From positions 558,001-622,000 of the forward strand of contig CANMDW010000002.1 of the NCBI GenBank assembly GCA_947496705.1: DNA of 64,000 bases. The letters run 5' to 3'. The notes beneath the pieces were generated by a model. The model saw only the letters and a list, made by a program, of their open reading frames with translations, searched no databases and was not told where the DNA came from. The position numbers were made by a program, and so were the translations under genes. Shown here piece by piece: positions 1-8,570 of this stretch; the first letter of the stretch is position 1, and each line of letters begins with the position of its first letter. The stretch comes from an uncultured Aquimarina sp. GTDB lineage: Bacteria; Bacteroidota; Bacteroidia; Flavobacteriales; Flavobacteriaceae.

Positions 1-115
1 TAAAATATATTTCAGGTTTAGTAAATTAAAATGTAAGGTGGCGATGTATAATTCGGGAGGTGATATAGTGGCAAAAGGTATTGTAGCAGGTGTAGCGTTT
101 AAAAAAGAAGCATGA
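1..115 (+). CDS. C-terminal end of a probable hotdog-fold 3-hydroxyacyl-ACP dehydratase (partial)
   Basis: The open frame runs in from before base 1 and stops with TGA at 113-115, overlapping the ATG of the next gene in an ATGA junction. The 37 visible residues contain a strand pattern (LKCKVAMYNSGGDIVAKGIV) like the last strands of FabZ/FabA-type hotdog dehydratases. In flexirubin and aryl-polyene clusters a dehydratase commonly sits beside a ketosynthase and an ACP, as here. The assignment rests on this short tail and on context, so it is tentative. Confidence 0.45.
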   Translation, partial: KIYFRFSKLKCKVAMYNSGGDIVAKGIVAGVAFKKEA

Positions 116-1389
116 AAAACAGACGGGTCGTTATCACGGGCTTAGGGGTTGTTGCACCAAATGGAATGAACGTTTCAGAATTTAGCATTGCTATTCAGAA
201 AGGGGAGAGTGGGGTACGATTTATAGAACAACTAAAAGAACTTAATTTCTCTTGTCAAATAGCTGGTATTCCAATATATAATTCAGATTATTTAAATAAT
301 TACTTTAATTCAATTCAATTGCTTGGCTTAAAAGCTACCGGAATGGAATATGGAGTAATTGCAGGGCTGGATGCATGGAAAGATGCCGGATTGCCCATGA
401 GTGAAACCGATACACCACTTTGGGACATCGGAGTGATTTTTGGTACCGGAATTATGGGGGTCGATAAATTTCGCGAAGCGATTTATAAAGTGGATGAAGG
501 TAATGTAAGACGATTGGGAAGTACCACAGTGATACAGACTATGGCGAGTGGCATTAGTGCCTTTTTGGGTGGAATACTGGGTTGTGGAAATATGGTCACC
601 ACCAATTCTTCGGCCTGTAGCACGGGTACTGAAGCTATTTTGATGGCATACGAACGTATTGCGGCAGGAAATGCAGAAATTATCCTGGCGGGAAGTACCA
701 ATGATAGCGGACCCTATATCTGGGGTGGTTTTGATGCGATGCGCATTCTGCCACATAAGTATAATGATAATCCTGCAGAAGCTTCGCGGCCAATGAGTGC
801 AACTGCCAATGGATTTGTGCCGGGCAGTGGAGCAGGGGCTTTGGTGATCGAAAGCCTGGAGAGCGCTAAAAAAAGAGGAGCCACCATCTATGCCGAAATC
901 TTAGGCGGGCATGTAAATAGCGGAGGACAACGCAACGGAGGGAGTATGACTGCTCCCAATAGCGAAGCAGTAAAGCAATGCATCAGGAAGGCTGTAGCCG
1001 CTTCAGGGATTCATGCAGATGAAATTGATGCAATTAACGGTCATCTGACAGCTACTTCCAAAGATAGTACCGAAATTCAGAATTGGTGTGAGGCCCTGGG
1101 GAGACGAGGAGTCGATTTTCCATACATTAATTCTTTAAAAAGCTTGGTGGGACATTGCCTGGCAGCATCGGGAAGTATAGAGAGTGTAGCTACCATATTA
1201 CAGTTGAAAGAAAATTTTATTTTTGGAAACATCAATTGCGAAGATCTGCATCCCGAAATTGCCTCATTGATATCCAGAGAACGCGTTCCTGTAAAAACCA
1301 TCGATTTTTCTCCAGAAATCATCGCAAAAGCCAGCTTCGGATTTGGAGATGTAAACGCTTGTGTTATCTTTAAAAAATATAAAACCTAA
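112..1389 (+). CDS. beta-ketoacyl-ACP synthase (FabF-like)
   Basis: Condensing enzyme of the thiolase fold, 425 aa, the usual length for a FabF-type ketosynthase. The start MKNRRVVITGLGVVAPNG is the classic KS opening. The nucleophile is Cys169 in SSACSTG. The two catalytic histidines are His311 in NGHLTATSKD and His348 in KSLVGH, with Lys343 just before the second, so the Cys-His-His set is complete. The start overlaps the dehydratase stop, and ACP and PPTase genes follow on the same strand. This order is typical of the end of a flexirubin/aryl-polyene (dialkylresorcinol) pigment cluster, where such enzymes extend an ACP-bound polyene chain in the cytoplasm. A role in ordinary fatty acid synthesis cannot be excluded because the rest of the cluster lies outside the window. 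Confidence 0.9.
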   Translation: MKNRRVVITGLGVVAPNGMNVSEFSIAIQKGESGVRFIEQLKELNFSCQIAGIPIYNSDYLNNYFNSIQLLGLKATGMEYGVIAGLDAWKDAGLPMSETDTPLWDIGVIFGTGIMGVDKFREAIYKVDEGNVRRLGSTTVIQTMASGISAFLGGILGCGNMVTTNSSACSTGTEAILMAYERIAAGNAEIILAGSTNDSGPYIWGGFDAMRILPHKYNDNPAEASRPMSATANGFVPGSGAGALVIESLESAKKRGATIYAEILGGHVNSGGQRNGGSMTAPNSEAVKQCIRKAVAASGIHADEIDAINGHLTATSKDSTEIQNWCEALGRRGVDFPYINSLKSLVGHCLAASGSIESVATILQLKENFIFGNINCEDLHPEIASLISRERVPVKTIDFSPEIIAKASFGFGDVNACVIFKKYKT

Positions 1390-1527
1390 CCCCCAAAAGG
1401 GGATAGTTCATTTTGAATGAGTAGAATAGATGAAGAGCAAAGTATACAAATCAAATGACAATTTTTATATGGAGATTGTGGTTTATTAAAGAAGTTTAAA
1501 TCACTTCAAAGACAAAAAATATGATAT

Positions 1528-1782
1528 ATGACTGAAAAAGAATTGCTTTCAAAATTAAAAACCATCATAACACCTTATGTGCAAAATCAGGAAGGGCTTA
1601 TCAAGCTCACCGAAGATACCGATTTTATAAAGGACCTGGAAATTAATTCTGCCAATCTGGTAGATGTGATACTGGACGTAGAAGACGAATTTGATATTGA
1701 GATCGATAATGATGCGATGGAAAAAATGCTAACGGTAAAAGCTTCTATTGAGGTAATAGCCGATAAACTGGCAGCAAAATGA
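1528..1782 (+). CDS. acyl carrier protein
   Basis: An acidic 84-aa protein with the four-helix ACP pattern. The phosphopantetheine site is probably Ser41 in DLEINSANLVDV, which has INSAN in place of the common DSL; the surrounding hydrophobic pattern and the acidic helix II (DVEDEFDIEIDND) fit. It lies 138 bp after the ketosynthase and overlaps the PPTase start by 4 bp (ATGA), so carrier and modifying enzyme are translationally coupled. It would carry the growing acyl/polyene chain for the upstream ketosynthase. Confidence 0.85.
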   Translation: MTEKELLSKLKTIITPYVQNQEGLIKLTEDTDFIKDLEINSANLVDVILDVEDEFDIEIDNDAMEKMLTVKASIEVIADKLAAK

Positions 1783-2321
1783 TCGGTAACGATATTGTAG
1801 ACCTTCGATTTGCCCGCGAGCAAAGCAATTGGCGGCGTAGTGGTTGGCTACAAAAACTCTTTTCAGATGCAGAACAACATCAAATTCTCTCCTCACAAAA
1901 CCCTCATCTGCAGCTATGGACGTTCTGGAGCATGAAAGAAGCTGCTTATAAAGTGCATCAACGACGCTTTTCACTACTACCAAAGTACAATCCCATGGAT
2001 TTTCAATGTGCGATAGAAGGGGAGGTGTATGTAAATAATTATGCATATAAAATCATTTCAGAAATTACAGAACAGTATGTCTATAGTATTGCCCGGGTGG
2101 TATCTGATATGCAATATAGTTCTGAAGTATGTGAAATTGGCACACAGGTACGAGATCAACTAAAAGAAATGATTGTGAATACGTTGGGTATCAAAACTTT
2201 GATCTCTTTCTCAAAAGACAAAAACGGAATTCCTGTGGTCTATCTGGATAAGAAACGCACCAATATCGCGATATCGTTAACACATCACGGACGGTATTCG
2301 GCATTTGCTGTTGGCTTATAA
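1779..2321 (+). CDS. 4'-phosphopantetheinyl transferase
   Basis: Transfers phosphopantetheine from CoA to the serine of the ACP encoded just upstream. The 180-aa protein has the family's magnesium-binding motif GNDIVDL at residues 3-9 and the second motif WSMKEAAYK at 50-58. The start ATG overlaps the ACP stop. It is shorter than Sfp-type two-domain enzymes but has both halves of the motif set. It is the last gene of the pigment-type operon; the next gene is on the opposite strand. Confidence 0.85.
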   Translation: MIGNDIVDLRFAREQSNWRRSGWLQKLFSDAEQHQILSSQNPHLQLWTFWSMKEAAYKVHQRRFSLLPKYNPMDFQCAIEGEVYVNNYAYKIISEITEQYVYSIARVVSDMQYSSEVCEIGTQVRDQLKEMIVNTLGIKTLISFSKDKNGIPVVYLDKKRTNIAISLTHHGRYSAFAVGL

Positions 2322-2355
2322 CAAGCTGCTGAAACTATGAACTCATATGAGTTCG

Positions 2356-2946
2356 CTATTTAAGAATCGGAAAGTAGAATTGTATATTCAGTTTATTTTT
2401 TTCTCGTTCGTCATGAATATTCACTCCAAAATCACTGGTATAGATAGTGGTTTTTCCAGATAGTTTTTTATCATCGAGAGAGAAGGTAATAATCACTTCT
2501 TTTTGCGTGCCTTTGATAGTAAGATTACCAATTACTTTATAAGTATTGGCCTCAAAGGCAACCACTTGTTTACTTATAAAAGATATTTCGGGATACTTTT
2601 TCTTATAAAAGAATTTTTGCCACATCAGGTGTCCGTCTCTTAAAAAATTACCGGTATCCAGTGTCTTTACCTGGGCAGTACCTTTAAAAACAGCATTCTC
2701 GGGGTCATTGGGATTAAAATCAATTCTAAAATCCAATCCGCTAATGAGACCTGAAGTGTTATCTTCAATAAAATCAAAAGTAACCTTGGATTTCTCTTTA
2801 TCAAAATCCAATCTTTTAAAATCATTGATCAATGCATAATCGGTAGCCGAGTTATTTGTTTGTTGTACTATGTTATCAGGGATTAAATCTTGACTAAATC
2901 CCTGTTTGAGAAATATACAGATCAGGATGTTGAGAAAAATTCTCAT
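2356..2946 (-). CDS. YceI-like lipid-binding domain protein
   Basis: A 196-aa secreted protein with an N-terminal signal peptide (MRIFLNILICIFLKQGFSQ). The rest fits the YceI beta-barrel: DKEKSKVTFDFIEDNTSGLISG at the start, the FLRDGHLMWQKFF segment, and a C-terminal GNLTIKGTQKEVIITF repeat. YceI proteins bind isoprenoid or other hydrophobic molecules in the periplasm; the ligand here is unknown. It stands alone, convergent with the PPTase gene. Confidence 0.85.
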   Translation of the reverse strand: MRIFLNILICIFLKQGFSQDLIPDNIVQQTNNSATDYALINDFKRLDFDKEKSKVTFDFIEDNTSGLISGLDFRIDFNPNDPENAVFKGTAQVKTLDTGNFLRDGHLMWQKFFYKKKYPEISFISKQVVAFEANTYKVIGNLTIKGTQKEVIITFSLDDKKLSGKTTIYTSDFGVNIHDEREKNKLNIQFYFPILK

Positions 2947-3096
2947 AGGGTTTGTATTAAGGTTTTAAATATAGAAATAATCAATAACCATTCCAAGCTT
3001 TAGTTCGATTGATCTGCCCGTTACCGGTTTTTGCCCCAATAAAACGGGGGTTTTAGCTGTTTTAAAATAAGCGCGCTTCGTATAGATTTGAACGGT

Positions 3097-3135
3097 GTTA
3101 TACCAGTTCTTATATGAAATAAGAACTGGTATAAC
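3097..3135. repeat. perfect 17-bp inverted repeat
   Basis: Arms GTTATACCAGTTCTTAT at 3097-3113 and its exact complement at 3119-3135 enclose a 5-nt loop. No T-run follows on either side, so it is not an ordinary intrinsic terminator. It lies in the 340-bp gap between the YceI gene and a small forward gene; the rest of that gap shows nothing else recognisable. Confidence 0.7.
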
Positions 3136-3288
3136 TCATAAATGAGTTTGTAGGATTTTGGATTACAAGTTTCATAAAATAAATATAAAGTGATTCAAAC
3201 CAATAGATTAGAAGTAAAAAAAGTAATAACTTAGAGATAAAATCTTACGATTGGTTAGTTAGGGCAGTTTAATCCAAAAAAATTGGTT

Positions 3289-3465
3289 ATGAGTAAAAAA
3301 GAGAAAACTTCGAGAAAAAGACGCTTTGCGGACTTCCAAAACAAATACCGGCGATCTTCTAATTTTGGGTATGGGTCAAAAAGAGATCAGTTTGCCATTG
3401 CTGGTGATGGTGAATTATTTGCACCAGATGATCATACAGACGAGACAGAAGATGACACTATATAA
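3289..3465 (+). CDS. small hypothetical protein, basic head and acidic tail
   Basis: A 58-aa protein starting at the ATG at 3289; a TTG two codons earlier is less likely. The first 30 residues are rich in Lys and Arg (SKKEKTSRKRRFADFQNKYRR) and the end is acidic (DDHTDETEDDT). No known domain is recognised. The charge layout would suit a nucleic-acid-binding or chaperone-like small protein, but no function is claimed. Confidence 0.5.
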   Translation: MSKKEKTSRKRRFADFQNKYRRSSNFGYGSKRDQFAIAGDGELFAPDDHTDETEDDTI

Positions 3466-3502
3466 ATAATGATTTTTTTGTCATCAGAAAGATATTATAG
3501 CC

Positions 3503-4711
3503 TTAGCTACTAAAGGTTTTTCTCGTTAATATTTTTATATAAACGAGAATACCAATAGAAAGTATTGCACAAATCGAAAATCCCATAAACAGTGGCAGCG
3601 TAGTGTTTAATACAAATCTTCCGATATAGGTACTAATAGGAACTGCCATAATCGTAGAAATAAATCCTGTAATAGCTGCGCCGATTCCTGCGATATGGCC
3701 AATAGGTTCCATGGCGATCGCCCTTAAGTTTCCAAACAAAAATCCGATAGCAAAAAATTGCATTGCGAAGAAAAGCAATAATACGACCACACTAGGGTTT
3801 GGTGAATTATAAAACAGCACAATATAGAGTAGCGAAACTCCAAAGAAAGCCACGAGAGAAGCAGTGATCAATCGTTCCATTCCATATTTTAAAACTAAGG
3901 TTCCGTTTAGAAAGATGGCAGTGCCGATCGATATGGCCAGGAGGCCAAATATGTAAGGAAACTCTTCTTTTAATTGATACTGCTGTTCGAATATTTGCTG
4001 CGAGGTACTGAGGTAGACCAAAAAAGAACCCACTATAAATCCCGAAATAAGCGTATATCCTACAGTGGTTTTGTGTTGTATCATTTCTTTTAATCCATCT
4101 ACAAAAACATGAGATGTAAACCTGATTCGTTTTGATATGGAAAGGGTCTCGACTTGTCTTTTCCAAAACCAAAAGGCAACCAACCCGCTAATAATAAGCT
4201 GTATATAAAAAATAGCTTGCCAATGGTAGTGATCCAGAATAGCTTTGCCAAGTGCAGGGGCAACTATGGGTACTAAAATAAAAACCACCGTAACAAACGA
4301 CATGATACGCGCCATATAATCCCCGCTATACACATCACGTATCATGGCAATGGCGATGGTTCTTGGGGCAGAGAGCCCAATACCCTGTAACGTCCTGCCC
4401 AGGACCATCATCTCGATACTCTCTGCAAAAATGCATATAAAACTTGCGATAATAAAGAGTACAAAACCCATATACACCACAGGTTTTCGACCCACACTGT
4501 CTGAGAGAGGACCAAAAAACAACGGGCCAATACCAAGTCCAAGAAAAATCATGGTGATGAGCAGTTGGTTATCAGCGAGTCGCTTGGTACCAATGGTGAT
4601 ACCTATAATATCTAAGGCTGGTAAAAGCGCATCTATAGCCAATGCCACAACAGACATCAAAGAAGCCATGAGAGCGATAAATTCAAATTGGGCAAGTTTC
4701 TGTTTTAGCAT
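3503..4711 (-). CDS. MFS drug/metabolite exporter, Bcr/CflA type
   Basis: A 402-aa membrane protein with about 12 predicted hydrophobic segments and the MFS loop motif GPLSDSVGRKPVVYMG after segment 2. Motif C (LGRTLQGIGLSAPRTIAIAMIRD) is like Bcr/CflA multidrug transporters. It would export small toxic compounds through the inner membrane using the proton gradient. It is a single gene, divergent from the DUF4251 gene across a 150-bp spacer; substrate unknown. Confidence 0.85.
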   Translation of the reverse strand: MLKQKLAQFEFIALMASLMSVVALAIDALLPALDIIGITIGTKRLADNQLLITMIFLGLGIGPLFFGPLSDSVGRKPVVYMGFVLFIIASFICIFAESIEMMVLGRTLQGIGLSAPRTIAIAMIRDVYSGDYMARIMSFVTVVFILVPIVAPALGKAILDHYHWQAIFYIQLIISGLVAFWFWKRQVETLSISKRIRFTSHVFVDGLKEMIQHKTTVGYTLISGFIVGSFLVYLSTSQQIFEQQYQLKEEFPYIFGLLAISIGTAIFLNGTLVLKYGMERLITASLVAFFGVSLLYIVLFYNSPNPSVVVLLLFFAMQFFAIGFLFGNLRAIAMEPIGHIAGIGAAITGFISTIMAVPISTYIGRFVLNTTLPLFMGFSICAILSIGILVYIKILTRKTFSS

Positions 4712-4862
4712 CCGGCAAAAGTACAGTATTCATGCTACAAAAACTGAGTCTGAAATGTTATATTGATCACAATGTAAAGACCGAATACCCCTTAATTTTG
4801 TACATTGTAGTATAAAAATTGGTGCATAATATCTTGTATTGCAACACAATAAATCATGAAAA

Positions 4863-5408
4863 ATGAAAGCTCTATATTTAATACTCAGTTGTTTATTAAT
4901 TAGTTGTAGCAGTTCTGAAAATATAACAGTAACCACTGCACAAAGCAAAGCTCTGGATCAATTGGTAATCCAGAAATCATTCGTGATAGAGTCAGAATGG
5001 GCATCTCCTATGGCCACAAACAGCATTAATGCAATAGCCAATAGCGGATTATTACCTCCTGGCAGTACAGCAAACAACATAAGCCTAATTGGAAACAATA
5101 ACTTTTTTAAAGTACAAGGAGATAGCATAATTGCATATTTACCTTATTATGGAGAACGACAAATGAGTGGGGGTTACAATACGAATAATGCTATAGAGTT
5201 TAAGGGTGTGCCGGATACCTATGAAGTTACGAAAGACGAAAAAAATAAACGCTATATACTCAGTTTTGAAATTAATGCTAATACTGAAACATACAGGGGT
5301 AATGTAACGTTGTTTCCAAATCTGACCAGCACGATATTTATAAATAGTAGTCATCGATTGCCAATTAATTATAGAGGCAGGGTAGCAAAGCTTGTTGAAA
5401 AAGAATAA
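4863..5408 (+). CDS. DUF4251 family lipoprotein
   Basis: A 181-aa protein with a lipoprotein signal peptide ending LLISCSSSEN, so Cys is the likely lipidated residue. After it come the DUF4251 features: QLVIQKSFVIESEWASPMAT, then GDSIIAYLPYYGERQMSGGY, and YEVTKDEKNKRYILSFEI. The family is widespread in Bacteroidota, is anchored in the envelope and has no assigned reaction. A strong palindromic terminator follows at 5535. Confidence 0.85.
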   Translation: MKALYLILSCLLISCSSSENITVTTAQSKALDQLVIQKSFVIESEWASPMATNSINAIANSGLLPPGSTANNISLIGNNNFFKVQGDSIIAYLPYYGERQMSGGYNTNNAIEFKGVPDTYEVTKDEKNKRYILSFEINANTETYRGNVTLFPNLTSTIFINSSHRLPINYRGRVAKLVEKE

Positions 5409-5534
5409 GCTCATCCACTAGCATCCGAAAGTGTATTAAAATTTGACTAAAAACTTATGTAAACCCTTATAAACAGCTTGTAAATTAGAATGTATCCAGA
5501 AAATAAGTTTTTACTAAAAAAACTATAGTATAAG

Positions 5535-5564
5535 ACCCCAAGGTCTCGGAGACCTTGGGGTTTG
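5535..5564 (+). terminator. palindromic terminator (ACCCCAAGGTCTC / GAGACCTTGGGGT)
   Basis: A long perfect GC-rich stem with a 1-2 nt loop followed by TTT, 125 bp after the DUF4251 stop. It can work in both directions and also belongs to the CCCAAGGTCTC... palindromes common in flavobacterial intergenic DNA. Confidence 0.6.
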
Positions 5565-5678
5565 GACTTTTCAATATGTTGATTCTTATATTTAAGTTTA
5601 AACCACTTCAATAATCCCAACCAACTTCCACGTCTTTTTTTATCCCTAATACGTCATGAGTTTAATTCTGTTTGAATC

Positions 5679-5709
5679 TAAATTTGCGAAGCTTATTTAG
5701 ATTAAATAA
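5679..5709 (+). promoter_or_regulatory. promoter -7 element and Fur-like box before the siderophore operon
   Basis: TAAATTTGC fits the Bacteroidota -7 consensus TAnnTTTG. Twelve bases further on is the palindrome TTATTTA-GAT-TAAATAA (5693-5709), like Fur boxes of flavobacteria. The layout, with the box overlapping the start of transcription, would block RNA polymerase under iron excess. A nearly identical arrangement lies before the TonB receptor at 15238-15259. Confidence 0.6.
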
Positions 5710-5716
5710 AAACAAT

Positions 5717-7222
5717 ATGCTCCTTGACGCACAAACCAACTTAGTAACTGATCTCAAAATTGATCAGTTTTTTGAACCTCAATCAAAATATCTCTATCAA
5801 GAATATGTTCAAAAAGCAGTACAGTATGTATTCTCTTTCTTGAATAATGAGAAGTTTTATAGTGGGGAATTACCAAATGATCTGAGGTCAAAAACAAATT
5901 TGATCTCTGCTAATCCCAATAGTACATTATCCATAGATGATACACTTAAGCAGATCAAGGAATTGTATCTTGATCATACGATTGCTTTTCACCATCCAAA
6001 TTATGTGGCACACCTCAATTGCCCTGTATTATTACCGGCTCTTGTAGGAGATCTTATAGCCTCATCGGTAAATACAGCAATCGAAACCTGGGATCAAAGT
6101 ACGTCAGCTACATTAATAGAGCAGGAAATGATTCGCTGGATCAGTTCCAAAATGCAGTTGCCTTCTTCGTCAGACGGTGTATTCACAAGTGGTGGTACAC
6201 AATCTAATTTTATGGCGTTATTAATGGCTAGAGATCACCATGCATATATGCATTATGGGTTGAATCTTAAAGAAAATGGCTGGTCTGATGTTGTAAGCAA
6301 ATTTCGTTTTCTCTGTTCGGAAAAAGCACATTTCAGCATTAGAAAAAATGCAGCGCTGTTGGGAATGGGGTACGACTCTGTACTATCTATAGCTACCGAT
6401 GACAATATGAAAATGAAACCAGATGCTTTGGTGCAGGCTATAGAAAAAGAAAAACAATCTGGTAACATTCCTATAGCCATAATAGCCACTGCCGGAACCA
6501 CTGATTTTGGAAGCTTTGACCCTTTGTCTACTATTGCCAAAATTGCCAAAGAATATGATATCTGGTTCCATGTAGATGGTGCTTATGGGGGATGTTATGT
6601 GCTTACAGATACGCATCAACATTTGTTACAAGGGATAGAACAGGCCGATTCTATAACTATTGATTTTCATAAAACGATGTTTCAGCCAGTATGTTCAAGC
6701 GCCTTTTTGGTAAAAGACACAAAATATTTTAAATATGTGTCTTATTATGCAGACTATCTGAATCCCCTTGAACATAGAGATTCGGCATGCCCCAACTTGA
6801 TTGAAAAATCTATTCAAACCACTCGTCGGTTTGATGCTTTGAAGCTTTGGTTTACTTTAAAAATGACCGGCGAAAAAACAATTGGTTCCTTTCTGGAAAA
6901 AGTTCATTTCCTGGCATTAGATCTATATCACACTATCAAAGACGATTCTTGCTTCGACATTGCTCATAAACCAGAGCTAAGCACCTTGGTTTTTAGATAT
7001 AAAGCAAATGGAATAGATAACCATGCCATTCACGATACAATAAACCTGTATATAAAGAATACGCTTTTTAAATCTGGTCAGGCTTCTGTGGCCAGTACAA
7101 AATTAGAAGGAAAGGTGTATCTCAAATTCACATTACTTAATCCTAAAAGTACGATAGAAGATCTCCTGAAGATCATTCAAATGATCAAGGAAACAGGAAG
7201 TAGTTATAAAACCAATAATTAA
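5717..7222 (+). CDS. PLP-dependent amino acid decarboxylase (siderophore diamine synthesis)
   Basis: Group II decarboxylase of the DesA/DABA-decarboxylase type, about 501 aa from the ATG at 5717; an in-frame TTG 15 codons upstream lies within the promoter and is rejected. The core motifs are FTSGGTQSNFMAL, HVDGAYGG with the PLP ring-stacking and Asp residues, and the PLP-binding lysine in TIDFHKTMFQP. It would make cadaverine from lysine, or putrescine/diaminopropane from a shorter amino acid; the substrate cannot be read from sequence. It is the first gene of an operon with N-hydroxylase, acyltransferase and NIS synthetase, so it supplies the diamine backbone of a hydroxamate siderophore. 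Iron control is suggested by the Fur-like box. Confidence 0.9.
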   Translation: MLLDAQTNLVTDLKIDQFFEPQSKYLYQEYVQKAVQYVFSFLNNEKFYSGELPNDLRSKTNLISANPNSTLSIDDTLKQIKELYLDHTIAFHHPNYVAHLNCPVLLPALVGDLIASSVNTAIETWDQSTSATLIEQEMIRWISSKMQLPSSSDGVFTSGGTQSNFMALLMARDHHAYMHYGLNLKENGWSDVVSKFRFLCSEKAHFSIRKNAALLGMGYDSVLSIATDDNMKMKPDALVQAIEKEKQSGNIPIAIIATAGTTDFGSFDPLSTIAKIAKEYDIWFHVDGAYGGCYVLTDTHQHLLQGIEQADSITIDFHKTMFQPVCSSAFLVKDTKYFKYVSYYADYLNPLEHRDSACPNLIEKSIQTTRRFDALKLWFTLKMTGEKTIGSFLEKVHFLALDLYHTIKDDSCFDIAHKPELSTLVFRYKANGIDNHAIHDTINLYIKNTLFKSGQASVASTKLEGKVYLKFTLLNPKSTIEDLLKIIQMIKETGSSYKTNN

Positions 7223-7223
7223 A

Positions 7224-8570
7224 ATGAGTAAGAATATGCATACTAATGAAGAAACCATTGTAGATTTTGTAGCCATTGGTGTTGGACCTTTTAATTTGGG
7301 ATTGGCTTGTTTAACAGAATCCATAGCCGAGGTAGATGGTATTTTTCTTGATAAGAAAGAAAAATTTGACTGGCATCCCGGGATGTTGCTTCAGGATACA
7401 ACCTTACAGATTCCTTTTATGGCAGATTTGGTAACCTTGGCCGATCCCACGAGTCCTTTTAGTTTTCTGAATTATATCAAAGAACAGGGAAGAATTTACT
7501 CTTTTTATATTCGTGAAAACTTTTTGTTGCTCAGAAACGAGTATAACCAATATTGTCAATGGGCAATCCGAAAATTATCTAATATTCATTTTCAAACTGA
7601 AGTTACGGCAACAGCATATGATGAAGTAAAAAAATGCTATATCGTGTTTTCAAAATGTACTAAAACCAATGAACAAAAGGTATATAAAGCACGAAAATTG
7701 ATATTAGGAACGGGAACACAACCTTATATTCCAGCTTGTTGCCAGGAATTGAAAGGAAAAGCCATACACTCTGCAGAGTATCTTTCTCATAAAGAAGCTT
7801 TACAATCTAAAAAAGCAATTACAGTCTTAGGGAGTGGACAAAGTGCTGCCGAAATTTTTTATGATCTTCTGCAAGACATCGATGATAAAGGATATGAACT
7901 CAATTGGATCACACGTTCTCCAAGATTCTTTCCTTTAGAGTATTCAAAGCTTACATTAGAAATGACCTCACCCGAATATGTGGACTATTTCTATAACCTT
8001 CCTTCTGCAAAAAGAGATCACCTGATCAAAAATCAAAAACACCTGTACAAAGGCATAAACCAGGATTTGATTGCCAATATTTATGATTTGATCTACACAA
8101 AGCAAATCACCAATGAGGTAAAGATTAATCTTAGAACAAATTCAGAATTAAAAAAAGTAGTATATGATGATGCTTTAGAGAATTTTTATCTCGAAATGCA
8201 TCAGCACGAGCAAGATAAATGTTACCATCACCAAACCGAAGGATTAGTATTGGCGACAGGCTATGCATACCAACAACCTGTATGTATAGAAGGCATAAAA
8301 GATCGTATCTGTTGGGATGAACATGGTAGATATAGTGTACATCGTAATTATGCTATAGATAAAGAAGCGAAGGATATTTTTGTGCAAAATGCAGAATTAC
8401 ATACACACGGATTCGTAACCCCGGATTTAGGAATGGCCTGCTATCGAAATTCATACATTATTAAAGAGCTAACAGGTACAGATTATTATCCCATCGAGCA
8501 ACGTATTGCATTTCAGCAATTTGAAGTAACAAAGGAGGAAGAGATTAAAGTACATAAAGCCACCATATGA
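7224..8570 (+). CDS. FAD-dependent diamine/lysine N6-monooxygenase
   Basis: IucD/PvdA/DesB-type enzyme of 448 aa that hydroxylates a terminal amine using FAD, NADPH and oxygen. The FAD site is AIGVGPFNLG near residue 20, with FDWHPGMLLQDTTLQIPFMADLVTLADPTSPFSFLNY, the family's substrate-side signature, soon after. An NADPH site VLGSGQSAAEI is near residue 200 and the ATGY motif (LVLATGYAY) lies towards the C terminus. Only one base separates it from the decarboxylase stop. It provides the N-hydroxy diamine that becomes the iron-chelating hydroxamate. Confidence 0.95.
   Translation: MSKNMHTNEETIVDFVAIGVGPFNLGLACLTESIAEVDGIFLDKKEKFDWHPGMLLQDTTLQIPFMADLVTLADPTSPFSFLNYIKEQGRIYSFYIRENFLLLRNEYNQYCQWAIRKLSNIHFQTEVTATAYDEVKKCYIVFSKCTKTNEQKVYKARKLILGTGTQPYIPACCQELKGKAIHSAEYLSHKEALQSKKAITVLGSGQSAAEIFYDLLQDIDDKGYELNWITRSPRFFPLEYSKLTLEMTSPEYVDYFYNLPSAKRDHLIKNQKHLYKGINQDLIANIYDLIYTKQITNEVKINLRTNSELKKVVYDDALENFYLEMHQHEQDKCYHHQTEGLVLATGYAYQQPVCIEGIKDRICWDEHGRYSVHRNYAIDKEAKDIFVQNAELHTHGFVTPDLGMACYRNSYIIKELTGTDYYPIEQRIAFQQFEVTKEEEIKVHKATI

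Noticed and set aside
4344..4766. 140-codon forward frame opposite the MFS gene
   Set aside because: Complementary shadow of a clear 12-helix transporter; no start signal and no recognisable domain.
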